Source of the DNA: Deinococcus aquatilis DSM 23025
GTDB lineage: Bacteria > Deinococcota > Deinococci > Deinococcales > Deinococcaceae
Reading direction: 5' to 3'
Assembly (NCBI RefSeq): GCF_000378445.1
Contig: NZ_KB899713.1
Location: forward strand, 52,329 to 89,454
DNA: 37,126 bases
The translations under genes were made by a program, and so were the position numbers. The notes below the pieces were generated by a model. It was not told the origin of the DNA. It made no database searches and saw only the letters and a list, made by a program, of their open reading frames with translations. This document shows positions 8,847 through 18,045 of the stretch, piece by piece; within the stretch, counting starts at the first letter, position 1, and the number at the start of each line of letters is the position of its first letter.

Positions 8847-9695
8847 ATGCAGCGCCTTCCCACCCGCTTCTCAGAACCACTTGACGTGTCCTTCGGGGCC
8901 TGCACGGTGTCCAACCCGGCTGGGGCGCCGGATGTGACTGTTTTCCTGTATCAGCCTCTCTCGAGACAGCGGAGCGACGCTGCCGTGCTGTACATCCACG
9001 GCGGCGGCTTCGTTACTGGCTCGGCTGGAGCCTATCATCGCCAGTGCGCTCAGTTCGCCAATGAACTCGGCCTACTGGGTGTCAATGTGGAGTACCGACT
9101 CGCGCCGGGCACGCCCTTCCCGGGACCGCTGGAGGACTGTTACGCGGCGCTGCGTTGGATGAAGGCTCAGGCAGCGTCCCTGGGCATTGATCCGGGGCGC
9201 ATCGCCATCGCTGGAGACAGCGCCGGTGCAGGTCTCGCGGCATCGCTCGCGCAACTGGCCCGCGACCGCGGAGACGTGCAGCCCGCCTTTCAGCTCCTGC
9301 TGTATTCCATGCTGGACGACCGCACCGCTCTGAACACGGGCCATGCCGGGCGCGGGGAGTTTGTCTGGACGTCCGCCCCGAACGTGTTGGGCTGGACGGC
9401 GTACCTGGGAAGCCCACTGAAGCTGGAGAGTGCGCCACTCTACTCGGCGGCGGCTCGCCTAGAGAATCTTGCGGGACTGGCACCCGCCTGGATTGGTGTG
9501 GGTACTCTTGACCTGTTCTATGCCGAGAACCGCGAGTACGCTCATCGGCTGACCAAGGCGGGTGTGCCCTGTGAGTTCTATGAAGTGAAGGGCGGTTACC
9601 ATGCCAGCGAGCTGTTCGCCCCGGCGGCGTCTGTCTCTCGTGACTTTCTGGCGCGCAGTATGGAAGCACTACGACGGGGACTGCACCTGGATTAA
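8847..9695 (+). CDS. alpha/beta hydrolase, HSL-type carboxylesterase
   Basis: A 282-aa cytosolic esterase of the hormone-sensitive-lipase group (family IV). The oxyanion-hole motif HGGGF is at residues 51-55, after VLYI. The nucleophile elbow is GDSAGAG (residues 125-131). The acid lies near GVGTLDLFY (TLD), and the catalytic His is in KGGYHASELF near residue 251. All catalytic residues are present, so the enzyme is likely active, hydrolysing short-chain esters or lactones. The ATG at 8847 has no clear ribosome-binding site. Decayed transposase sequence ends less than 100 bp upstream, so the original promoter, and perhaps the first residues, may have been replaced. The protein is slightly shorter at the N-terminus than many relatives, which lack little but the lid. 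Confidence 0.88.
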   Translation: MQRLPTRFSEPLDVSFGACTVSNPAGAPDVTVFLYQPLSRQRSDAAVLYIHGGGFVTGSAGAYHRQCAQFANELGLLGVNVEYRLAPGTPFPGPLEDCYAALRWMKAQAASLGIDPGRIAIAGDSAGAGLAASLAQLARDRGDVQPAFQLLLYSMLDDRTALNTGHAGRGEFVWTSAPNVLGWTAYLGSPLKLESAPLYSAAARLENLAGLAPAWIGVGTLDLFYAENREYAHRLTKAGVPCEFYEVKGGYHASELFAPAASVSRDFLARSMEALRRGLHLD

Positions 9696-9712
9696 CGGTT
9701 GTGTCGCCTTAA

Positions 9713-9895
9713 TCGGGTCCACGCCAAGCGGTCAGCGTGCTTGATCTCGTCAAACTGGCCGGTGGATAGGCCCACGACTACAGCGGTCGCCATCTGTCTA
9801 AAGAGGTGCACGGCGACCTTGAGCTCCTAGAGGACGGCTACTCTGCCTCCAACGACGCCTTCAAAGCCTCATTTCAGGCCTATGTCACTGCCTAG
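9713..9895 (+). pseudogene. remnant of an unrecognised gene with internal TAG
   Basis: A coding-like frame runs from about 9713 to a TAG at 9893-9895 and includes AHDYSGRHLSKEVHGDLELLEDGY near its end. An in-frame TAG at 9767-9769 splits it, and there is no credible start. Residue composition looks like real protein, but I cannot name the family. It may be the end of a gene truncated by the same events that brought in the nearby IS debris. Confidence 0.25.
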
Positions 9896-10822
9896 ACCTG
9901 ATTCATCCCGCCTGCACCCCTCCGGGGACCGTTTTGCCGTGCTGCACATATCATCCAGACACGAACGACACACCATTTGGACCTCTGTACAAGCAAGTTC
10001 CTCCATGAATCAAAGCCATGAACGCCCGCCACTACGTGCTTCGCTGCTTGATCCGCTCCCAAGTTGCTCGCTCGGTCGACGGGGGCCATCCCAAAAGATT
10101 GCTGCGCTAGATCCGCTGCGACTACTACCAGACCACAACCTGATGGGTATGCTGTCCATGATCGGCCTTGAGCTCTTGAAACTGGACGCGGACTTCGTTC
10201 TGCAGGTGGTCGTCAATGTGGCTCATGCCGAGATGGCTCAACCTCATGTGCCCAGTCGAAAGGCATCAAAATCTTAGCCCTTGACCTGAACATCACTCAT
10301 TTTCAGATTTAGAAGAGGGTAAGCGTGCGAAAGGGAAGCCTTTTGCCGTGAGCAGTGGAGGACCAGCGGCTGGTTGGTCCCCAGAGAACTTCGGTAGCGG
10401 CTGGCCGAAGGCCGTTGTCCAACGGTGCCTCTGGCGATGGGCGGAAAACCAGTTCATCTTTGAGGGGCCTGAAGCACCAGGCGGCAGAACAGCGGGTACT
10501 TCAGCGCTCTCAGACCGCACTATTCTCAGCCCTCACCCCCATCACCTGAGGGTCACTGTGCGCCTGCCTGAGCCCACGCACGAGCAGGCGGAAAAACCCC
10601 TGCATACCCAAAGAGAACATCCCCACCTTCCATCAAACCTATCCCCGCGTCCACCTGAGAGCACCACCCCTGCGGAATCCAGCGTATAGGCGCTGCTCAC
10701 CAGGAGCAGCGGCGTTCTGCGGTAACCCAGCCGGGTCAGGTCACCGCGCCGGGCATCCAGGGCCAAAAGCCAGAACTCCACAGTCAAGGGCAGCGGAGAG
10801 GAGTGTGAATCTTGCCAGGAGA
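9896..10822. other. gene-poor stretch of probable debris
   Basis: No gene is supported here. Open frames at 9882-10277 and 10348-10689 (plus) show no family resemblance and have low-complexity, shadow-like composition. A minus-strand frame near 10690-10800 ([20 protein letters not shown]) looks protein-like but has no start or end I can defend. The stretch probably contains worn mobile-element DNA. Confidence 0.35.
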
Positions 10823-10846
10823 TTGATAATAGTTTATCATTATCAA
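10823..10846. promoter_or_regulatory. Fur/Zur-like operator over the COG0523 start
   Basis: TTGATAAT (10823-10830) and ATTATCAA (10839-10846) are a perfect 8-bp inverted repeat. Inside it, TGATAATAGTTTATCA (10824-10839) is a second perfect 6-bp inverted repeat with a 4-base centre. The site ends two bases before the ATG and overlaps TATCAT/TATCAA hexamers that would serve as a leaderless -10. The layout fits repression by a zinc-loaded Fur-family protein. The same 16-bp pattern recurs at 11962-11977. Confidence 0.7.
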
Positions 10847-10848
10847 CC

Positions 10849-11916
<1,068 letters not shown>

Positions 11917-11961
11917 AGCCCAGACAATCCGCCCTCACCTTCACACTTTTCTCCTCAAATA

Positions 11962-11977
11962 TGATAAGGATGTATCA
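11962..11977. promoter_or_regulatory. second Fur/Zur-like box, overlapping the rpmB ribosome-binding site
   Basis: TGATAAGGATGTATCA has perfect TGATA/TATCA arms and the same 16-bp length as the box before the GTPase gene (TGATAATAGTTTATCA). It spans the Shine-Dalgarno AAGGA (11966-11970) and ends three bases before the ATG at 11980. Bound repressor here would block transcription of rpmB separately from the upstream gene. Confidence 0.6.
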
Positions 11978-11979
11978 AT

Positions 11980-12225
11980 ATGAGCCGTGAATGCTACCTG
12001 ACTGGAAAAAAGAACCTCGTGGTGAATGCCGTGACGCGCCGGGGCAAAGCGCGAGCTGCGGGTGGCGTAGGCCGCAAAGTCACGGGGGTGACCAAGCGCA
12101 CCCAGAAAGCTAACCTGCAAAGGAAGACCATCCGTGAGCAAGGAGGAGAGAAGAGCGTATGGGTCAGCGCGCATGCCCTGCGCACGCTGGCGAAGGGCGG
12201 CTTTCCAGGCGTGGAACTCGTATGA
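11980..12225 (+). CDS. rpmB: 50S ribosomal protein L28 (zinc-independent type)
   Basis: An 81-aa L28: [15 protein letters not shown], the [19 protein letters not shown] core, and the [15 protein letters not shown] end all match the family, and the length is normal. Only one cysteine (residue 5) is present, so it lacks the paired CxxC zinc ligands of C-plus L28 proteins. Many bacteria make a cysteine-less L28 under zinc limitation to release zinc from ribosomes. Placement after a COG0523 GTPase and beneath a Zur-like box fits that role exactly. An alternative is that this is the cell's only L28, since Deinococcus L28 is generally cysteine-poor. Its stop overlaps a short ORF starting at 12222. 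Confidence 0.9.
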   Translation: MSRECYLTGKKNLVVNAVTRRGKARAAGGVGRKVTGVTKRTQKANLQRKTIREQGGEKSVWVSAHALRTLAKGGFPGVELV

Positions 12226-12269
12226 AGCGTCTGCTGATCACGGGCCTGCTGACCCTGGGAAGAGCGTAA
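12222..12269 (+). pseudogene. truncated signal-peptide ORF after rpmB
   Basis: ATG at 12222-12224 overlaps the L28 stop as ATGA and encodes [15 protein letters not shown], then TAA. A basic start plus a hydrophobic run is the beginning of a Sec signal peptide. In zinc operons of this type the next gene is often a zinc-binding periplasmic protein (ZnuA-like). I infer that the body of such a gene was deleted and a terminator now follows. The lost partner's identity is a guess. Confidence 0.45.
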
Positions 12270-12314
12270 CTGGCCAACCCCGCCCTTACCCTGAACTGAG
12301 CCCTTCGCTTAACT

Positions 12315-12339
12315 GCGCCCCTCCGGGGGCGTCTTTTTT
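12315..12339 (+). terminator. rho-independent terminator of the zinc module
   Basis: A GC-only stem (CGCCCC with GGGGCG around a short loop) is followed by GTC and a T-run (TCTTTTTT, ending near 12339). It closes the COG0523-rpmB unit 46 bp after the truncated ORF. Confidence 0.85.
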
Positions 12340-12390
12340 AGGTTGTGGCAGGTTGTTGGAATAGGATGCCGCAGTGCTGAGCCGTCAGAA

Positions 12391-13005
12391 GCTTTCTGGG
12401 CATCTGTTCCCCTCGCCGTCATGGGCTACGCCGTGTGGTTGTATCACCGGCTCCCCCTGAGCGACCGTGATGTCGAGGAACTCCTCCTGGAGCGAGGCAT
12501 CTGCGTGACTCGTGAATCCATTCGTACCTGGTGCATCAACTTCGGTGACCAGTTTGCCCAGGGTTTTCACCACCAGGAACCCCGCCCCTATTCCCGATCG
12601 CATGTGGACGTTACGGCATGTGGAAGTCGGGGGAGTCAGACACTGGCTGTGGCGGGCTGTTGATGAACATGGAGCCGTGTTGGACGTCTTCTTGCAACGA
12701 CACCGTGACACGGAGGCCGCCAAATCGTTCTTCCGCCGGCTCTTGGGGGAGTACGGCGTGCTAGAGGTCATCTCCACTGACAAGCTGGCAAGCTCCAGCG
12801 CAGCCTGGCGAGAACTTCTTGTGCTCCACAACTCGCTGCAACAACCTTGTGGAACAGTCTTCCCGTCCCACACGACGGCAGGAGCGTCAGCAGCGAGGGT
12901 TCAGGTCACGAAAACGGGCGAGAGGCTTTCTCGACCTGCACGCGCGAATGATGAACGTCCACCATCCAGCCCGCTCTACACTGCCGGCTCGTCACCGACA
13001 TCATC
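12391..13005 (+). pseudogene. frameshifted IS6-family transposase
   Basis: Three successive frames together give an IS6/IS26-type DDE transposase. The first (about 12397-12600) carries the N-terminal domain YHRLPLSDRDVEELLLERG and the IRTWCINFGDQFAQG segment. The second (about 12600-12815) carries HVEVGGVRHWLWRAVDEHG, VFLQRHRDTEAAKSFFRRL and STDKLASS, which includes the second Asp region. The third (about 12819-12975) carries the C-terminal PTRRQERQQRGFRSRKRARG and FLDLHAR. At least two frameshifts make it inactive. The first frame ends in ordinary residues after HVDV. No clear terminal inverted repeats or target duplication were found. Confidence 0.85.
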
Positions 13006-13148
13006 ATTAAAGAGCAGGGTTCAGAGTCTGGCAAGAGGTCGTTCGTGCAGCAGGCCGCCTGATATTGAGGCGGCCTGTACCCTGCACTGACTTTTGCCCT
13101 TGCCACAACCCGTCCAGATGTCACCGGGAATAGGGGCGGGGTTCCTGG
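12573..13148. repeat. 24-bp perfect inverted repeat flanking most of the IS6 relic
   Basis: Bases 12573-12596 are perfectly complementary to 13125-13148 (24 bp). Looser similarity extends a few bases inward past the 24 bp (GTGGACG near 12604-12610 against CGTCC at 13111-13115). The left copy is inside the transposase frame, just before its DDE domain. The right copy therefore looks like a piece of a second IS6-type copy in the opposite orientation. Between 13005 and 13290 no gene was found. Confidence 0.7.
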
Positions 13149-13293
13149 TAGCGCAGTTCTTCCCCCAATCCTCCTCGAGGATAAATCCTTCGCGCCTCTG
13201 TTCACAGGCCAAGAAAGTGAAGCCCAGTCTTCACACGATCTTAGGGTGTCTTAACAGAATTCAGTTGGCCAGCTCGTTTACCCGCCTGTTCTC

Positions 13294-13322
13294 TTGCCAG
13301 CCAGAACACAAGAGAGTAAGGT
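13294..13322 (+). promoter_or_regulatory. candidate promoter of the ROK-lyase-PIG-L operon
   Basis: TTGCCA (13294-13299) and TAAGGT (13317-13322) are 17 bp apart, an acceptable -35/-10 pair. They lie about 48 bp before the ROK start codon. The leader then carries AGTAAAGAAAGTTTCC (13339-13354) and the strong Shine-Dalgarno GGAGGTG six bases before the ATG. A ROK repressor could bind near here, but I see no clean palindrome. Confidence 0.45.
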
Positions 13323-13370
13323 GGCCGAAGATTCCAATAGTAAAGAAAGTTTCCGAACGGAGGTGCAGGT

Positions 13371-14384
13371 ATGGGCCAACCTCAAACCCTTAGACGGCTC
13401 AACCGCCGACACGTCGTTCAAGCGTTGTTGGATGCGCCTGCACTGACTCGCCCTCAACTCGCTGGCCAACTGGGCCTCTCCAAAGTGACGATTGCAGCGA
13501 TTGTTCAGGAACTTCTTGAACATCAGATTGTTGGCTTGAGTGCGCTGCCGGGGCAAAGTGCTGGCCGCACGCCGCAAGCCGTTCAACTGTCTCCTGCCGT
13601 CGGCACTGCGCTGGCTATTGACCTTCAGTCGCACAGCATCCAGCAGCAGGCCCTGCCTCTGCAGGGCAACCCGACGCCGCCCACGCATCACCTGATTTCA
13701 CCTCAGGATGTGGTTCCAGCGGCGGTACGGATGATCCAAGAGGTTCATGCTGCCGCACCGTTTGGCTCCCTTTCCTCGGTCGTTGTGAGTGTGCCCGCAC
13801 CCGTCGATGCCCTGGGTGGGGTCAGAGAACCCAATGCCCTGAGTGCGTTTGATCCTGCGCCACTCCTCGCCGTCGCCCAACAGCTTCAACTGGACATCGT
13901 ATATGAAAACGACGCCAACCTCGTGGCACTGGCGCTGTCTTCCAGCTATCCCGACGCCACGACGCTCGCCGCTGTGATCGAGCGGCCCACCGGTATCGGC
14001 ATGGGGTTGATTCTGAACGGTCAATTGTACCGGGGTCCTCAAGGCCGTGCGGGTGAGCTGGGAAACGCCCCCTGGCCTGGAAAGCACGGCGTAGCCTGCA
14101 TCGAACAGTTGCCGCTGGCCGAACGACTGGACGCGACCGCCTATTCCCTGGCAGGTCTGGCCATCGGGCTGGATCTGGAACATCTGCTGTTGGTGTTTGA
14201 GGAGGCAGAAGCGCTGGCTGCCCGGCTCAGGCCGCTTCTAGACCCCGCCGTAACGCTCACCCTTCCGCCAGCATCCTCCGGTCTGCCCCTGCAGGGCGCT
14301 GGGCTGCTCGCCCGCCGACGCGCCTGTACCTACTTTTTGGAGAGCCTCTCCAACCTGCGAAGCCTGGAGTCCCATGTGGCATGA
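13371..14384 (+). CDS. ROK family transcriptional regulator (NagC/XylR-like)
   Basis: A 337-aa regulator. Residues 5-60 form a winged helix: RRLNRRHVVQALLDA, then TRPQLAGQLGLSKVTIAAIV, as in NagC/Mlc. The ROK sugar-kinase-like domain follows, with YENDANLVALALSSS (the conserved N-D-A-N motif), and RPTGIGMGLILNGQLYRGPQGRAGELGNAPW in place of the usual GTGIG..I..G..GHAGE.GH motif. The ROK zinc motif CxCGxxGCxE is reduced to a lone cysteine in GKHGVACIEQ. GGAGGTG precedes the ATG at a good distance. The gene starts the operon and overlaps the lyase gene by 11 bp. It probably represses the operon until a sugar inducer binds. Confidence 0.85.
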   Translation: MGQPQTLRRLNRRHVVQALLDAPALTRPQLAGQLGLSKVTIAAIVQELLEHQIVGLSALPGQSAGRTPQAVQLSPAVGTALAIDLQSHSIQQQALPLQGNPTPPTHHLISPQDVVPAAVRMIQEVHAAAPFGSLSSVVVSVPAPVDALGGVREPNALSAFDPAPLLAVAQQLQLDIVYENDANLVALALSSSYPDATTLAAVIERPTGIGMGLILNGQLYRGPQGRAGELGNAPWPGKHGVACIEQLPLAERLDATAYSLAGLAIGLDLEHLLLVFEEAEALAARLRPLLDPAVTLTLPPASSGLPLQGAGLLARRRACTYFLESLSNLRSLESHVA

Positions 14385-15780
14385 GACCTACCTCGAGACA
14401 GTGCTTAAACCGGATTATGCCTACGCCAGTGAGCATCTTCTGCCCCATCTGTTTGATGCCCTCACGGCACACAGCTTGATGCTGAGTACCCAGCAGCTTC
14501 CCCACGCTTCAGCCGCCGTTGAGCTTCTCCAGCAACTGCGTGTTACGCGCTTTCCGCTATACGACTCAAAGGTTGAGGATGTGTTTTTCACGCTCGACCA
14601 GCAACTGGCTGCCCAAAACCCGCAGGCGGCCGGTGCCATGCGAACTGCCCTGTCCCGCAACGACCTTGACATGACCATCTACCGGTTGAGTGCTCGGGAA
14701 CGGCTGCTGCGCGCTGCCCTGCGTCTGCTGAACCTCCGGCTGACGTTGCTGGACCTGGCTGGACGGGAAATCGAAACCGTGATGGTGGCCTACACGCATC
14801 ACCAACCTGCTCAGCCCACCACACTCGCGCATTACCTGGCAGGACTGGAAAATGTGCTGTCGCGTGACACCGAGCGCATGTTCGACGCTCTGAGGCGTTT
14901 GAATCTGAGCCCTATGGGCGCCGTCGCGCTGGCTGGGACCAGTTTCCCCATCGACCGGCAGCTTACCTCACAGCTGCTGGCCTTTGACCGACCGATCGAG
15001 AATACGTATGACGCTGTCAGCGCCAGTGACTGGCAGGTTGAGCTGGCCTGCACAATCACGGTGACCGCCACCACCCTGTCCCGTGGCGTGCACGACCTGC
15101 TGTTGTGGGCCTCTCGCGGCCTGCTGACTCTGGAAGACGGCTTGGTTCAGGGCAGCAGCGTGATGCCCCAGAAGCGCAATCCTGTTGCGCTGGAGCACGC
15201 ACGCACCAAATTCAGTAAGGCGATAGGCATTACCCAGAGCGTCATCCTGAGTGCACACAACGTGCCCTTCGGTGACATCAACGATCCGGGGCCGGACGTT
15301 CAGCCGCCGCTGGATACCATGTGGCGGGAGTTCCGTGAAGGCATCGAACTGTTGACCGCCGCCCTGACGCGGCCCAGCATCAACCGGGCCGCGTGGCTCA
15401 AAGAAGCCGAAACCGGAGAGTCTGTCGTCACCGAACTGGCAGACGTGATTGCACGTCAAGCAGGGCAAGATTTCCGGCATGCCCACGCCATAGTTAAAAC
15501 TCTTCTCCACCACCTCCACGTGGCTGGACGTGACCTGTCTTCTACCACCCCCGAAGATCTGGCACAGCTTGGCGTCACGGTCTCGCCAGCCGATCTGCAA
15601 CACGCTCTTGATCCGTTCACATTCGTTGCCGCACGGACCACGTATGGCGGTCCCGCTCCAGTGACGATGGCGGGGGCGCTGGCCACTGCTCGCCAGCGCC
15701 TGCACGAAGACTTCACACGTCATAACCAAGTCACTCAACGCTTTGCAGACGCCCGGACGCGTCTAGAAGGAGGATTATGA
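14374..15780 (+). CDS. argininosuccinate-lyase-like (fumarase/aspartase superfamily) enzyme
   Basis: A 468-aa cytosolic beta-elimination enzyme. All three superfamily regions are visible: SRND (about residues 94-97), YTHHQPAQPTTLAHY (about 139-153, with the catalytic His) and the signature GSSVMPQKRNP (about 260-270). The length equals ArgH. It differs from typical argininosuccinate lyases near the N-terminus, where EDVFF stands in place of EDIH, and the usual WGGRF opening is absent. Enzymes of this group release fumarate from succinyl- or malyl-type adducts. The gene is in a sugar-uptake operon (overlap with ROK; ATGA overlap with the secreted deacetylase), not with arginine genes, so I infer a catabolic substrate. 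The start is supported by CTGGAG eight bases upstream. True ArgH activity remains possible. Confidence 0.85.
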   Translation: MWHETYLETVLKPDYAYASEHLLPHLFDALTAHSLMLSTQQLPHASAAVELLQQLRVTRFPLYDSKVEDVFFTLDQQLAAQNPQAAGAMRTALSRNDLDMTIYRLSARERLLRAALRLLNLRLTLLDLAGREIETVMVAYTHHQPAQPTTLAHYLAGLENVLSRDTERMFDALRRLNLSPMGAVALAGTSFPIDRQLTSQLLAFDRPIENTYDAVSASDWQVELACTITVTATTLSRGVHDLLLWASRGLLTLEDGLVQGSSVMPQKRNPVALEHARTKFSKAIGITQSVILSAHNVPFGDINDPGPDVQPPLDTMWREFREGIELLTAALTRPSINRAAWLKEAETGESVVTELADVIARQAGQDFRHAHAIVKTLLHHLHVAGRDLSSTTPEDLAQLGVTVSPADLQHALDPFTFVAARTTYGGPAPVTMAGALATARQRLHEDFTRHNQVTQRFADARTRLEGGL

Positions 15781-18011
15781 AGAATTCACTGGGACGTTGG
15801 ATGACTTCTGTGCTCGCGGCGCTCGCCTGCTCTGCGGCGGCCCAAGCTGGACCAGGAAGTTATGGGGGCACCGTGAGCGGTCTTGACCTGATGGATGTAG
15901 ACATGATGTTCATCGGCGCTCACCCGGATGACGACGGGGGCGTGACTGCCGCACTAGCGAGGTATGTCCTGGACGGCGGCCATAAGGCAACGGTCATTAC
16001 CCTGACGGGTGGAGAAGGCGGCGGCAACGCCACAGGCACCGAGACGGGCCGTGCCCTGGGCCTGATTCGAGAAGAGGAAGAGCGGCGGTCGCTCAGCATG
16101 GTCGGCGTCACGTCACCACACTTCCTGGGGTTACGCGACTTCTACTTCACCCTTTCTGCCGAAGAAACCGAGAAGATGTGGGGGGGACAGGCGTTCGTCT
16201 GTGACGTCGTGCGGATCGTCCGCGTGCGCCGTCCAGAGGTGATCGTGACCATGTGGCCTGGCCCCGGCACCCACGGCCAGCATCAGATGGCGACCCGGGC
16301 GGCCACACTCGCCTACAACTATGCTGGCGACTCCAAATACTGTCCGGAGCAGCTCAAGGAGGGTATCGTTCCCTTCACGCCGCTCAAGCTGTACTACTAC
16401 CCGGGCAGCGCTGCGGACGCCACCGTCAAGATTCCAACCGATGACATCTCCCGCACGGCGCGCGTCCGTTATGCAGACCTGAAGAGCATTGCGCAGTTTA
16501 ACTACCGGTCTCAGGGCTGGGATACCACCAACACCTTGCCTGCTCGGGCGGCCAATCCTGAGACGTTCATGCTGGTGGGGTCGCGCGTTCCTGTGTCTGA
16601 GCAGGAAACGTCCCTGTTGACGGGGGCTGTGGCTGCTGGAACGTCTCCGGTGGGCGTGCGTCTCGAAGTCCGTCCCGACAGTTATGAGATTGGTCTTGGG
16701 CGGGCGACTCCTGTTCAGGTCACGCTGACGAACGGAACCAAGCTGCCGATGGCGGCTCTGCGGGTCAATCTTGATACCCCGACCGGCTGGCGGGTGACTG
16801 GAAGTTCGCCCGCCCGAATGCTGGCCCCTGGTGAAACCTACACTGCTGTCTTCAGTGTTACTGCGCCCGCCGACGCCAAGGCAGAGAATATGCGCCTCAC
16901 CGCCCGTTACACGGCGACCCAAGCCGATCAGCAAATCTTGGGACGCAATGCCACGTTCGTTCGGCCACTTCCTGCGGTGGTGGCAACATTCGCCCCGACC
17001 TTCGACGTGGCAGGCTACCAAGCCTTTGCCCGTGAAACCGGCACGGAATGGGTGACTGGAAGTCTGGCCACCCGTTTGCCGCTAGTGGTGGGCCAGCCGA
17101 CCGATATCACAGTCAACGTGACCAACCGTGGGACAACGGCCGCCAGCGGTCAGCTGGAACTGAAGCTCCCGCCGGGCGTCACACTGGTGGGTTCACCGCA
17201 GTACCAGGTGGCAGCGGGCGCCACCGCTCAGGTCCGCGTACAGTTGCAGGCCAGCGCTGCGGCCCTTCCCGCAGGCAGGCAAAGTGCGCTTCTTCCGGTC
17301 AGCCTGACCACGGGTGGGTTTACCGATTCTGCAAACGCCTTCGTGCTGCCCAGCCTGACCATTCCTCGCCTGAGCACCGCGCCCAAGATAGACGGAGACC
17401 TGAATGACATGGCGGCGGGTGCAGACGGCAGCATGGGCCCAGAAGACCTGTGGTGGCGGACCAAGCCTGACTCGGCTGCCGATGCCAGCAACGCCTTCAA
17501 GCTGGGCTATGACGATCAATATCTCTATGTTGGCATGAGCGTCAAAGATGAGCTGGTGGCCTGTAACATCGCCCCGAACGATGTCAAGGCTCAGCTGCGT
17601 TCTGATGCGATCGGGATTACGGTCGATCCCACTGGCCAGAGCCGAGACACATCGACCACCCTCCAGGCCGCGGCTTTCCCCTGCACCACCGCAGGTTTCC
17701 AGGCCCGGGGCTTCCGTGACGCCGATGCCAACCAGGGCGTCATGGAAGAAACCGCGCCTGGGATGCAGGTGGCTTCGGTCAAGTCCGAAGGTGGATACAA
17801 CATCGAGTTCCGCATTCCCTGGGCCGCCATGCCCACCCAGCCCAAGGCGGGCGACACAGTTGGTCTGAACCTCGTCATGTATGACGGTGATCAGGCTGAT
17901 GCCCGGGTAGGTGCGAACATCAGCCAGAGTGGACTGGCCTGGTCGGCCTTTTCCTGGGGCGGCAAGCAGGCCCTGCCCTACTTGTGGCCCCGTGTCACCC
18001 TCGGCAAGTGA
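15777..18011 (+). CDS. secreted PIG-L/LmbE deacetylase with NEW3-like and CBM9-like domains
   Basis: A 744-aa exported enzyme. A Sec signal peptide covers about residues 1-24 (AACSAAAQA-like cleavage). A PIG-L zinc-dependent deacetylase domain spans about 40-250: AHPDDD at 48-53 (the usual last residue is Glu), then TLTGGEGGGNATGTETG, and GTHGQHQMA holding the second His ligand. Two beta-sandwich regions (about 290-390 and 410-520) resemble the NEW3/alpha-galactosidase-associated domain. The C-terminus (about 530-744), with PKIDGDLND...LGYDDQYLYVGMSVKDE and FRIPWAAM, is a CBM9/DOMON-like sugar-binding domain. It likely removes N-acetyl from a sugar outside the membrane. The start has GGAGG upstream and overlaps the lyase stop as ATGA. 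Confidence 0.9.
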   Translation: MKNSLGRWMTSVLAALACSAAAQAGPGSYGGTVSGLDLMDVDMMFIGAHPDDDGGVTAALARYVLDGGHKATVITLTGGEGGGNATGTETGRALGLIREEEERRSLSMVGVTSPHFLGLRDFYFTLSAEETEKMWGGQAFVCDVVRIVRVRRPEVIVTMWPGPGTHGQHQMATRAATLAYNYAGDSKYCPEQLKEGIVPFTPLKLYYYPGSAADATVKIPTDDISRTARVRYADLKSIAQFNYRSQGWDTTNTLPARAANPETFMLVGSRVPVSEQETSLLTGAVAAGTSPVGVRLEVRPDSYEIGLGRATPVQVTLTNGTKLPMAALRVNLDTPTGWRVTGSSPARMLAPGETYTAVFSVTAPADAKAENMRLTARYTATQADQQILGRNATFVRPLPAVVATFAPTFDVAGYQAFARETGTEWVTGSLATRLPLVVGQPTDITVNVTNRGTTAASGQLELKLPPGVTLVGSPQYQVAAGATAQVRVQLQASAAALPAGRQSALLPVSLTTGGFTDSANAFVLPSLTIPRLSTAPKIDGDLNDMAAGADGSMGPEDLWWRTKPDSAADASNAFKLGYDDQYLYVGMSVKDELVACNIAPNDVKAQLRSDAIGITVDPTGQSRDTSTTLQAAAFPCTTAGFQARGFRDADANQGVMEETAPGMQVASVKSEGGYNIEFRIPWAAMPTQPKAGDTVGLNLVMYDGDQADARVGANISQSGLAWSAFSWGGKQALPYLWPRVTLGK

Positions 18012-18045
18012 CTTTCCCCCTCCCAGTTTCTTCAAGGAGAACACC

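Noticed and set aside
9882..10277. 131-codon plus-strand ORF
   Set aside because: Composition and residue order look like noise in high-GC DNA, no start signal, no recognisable family.
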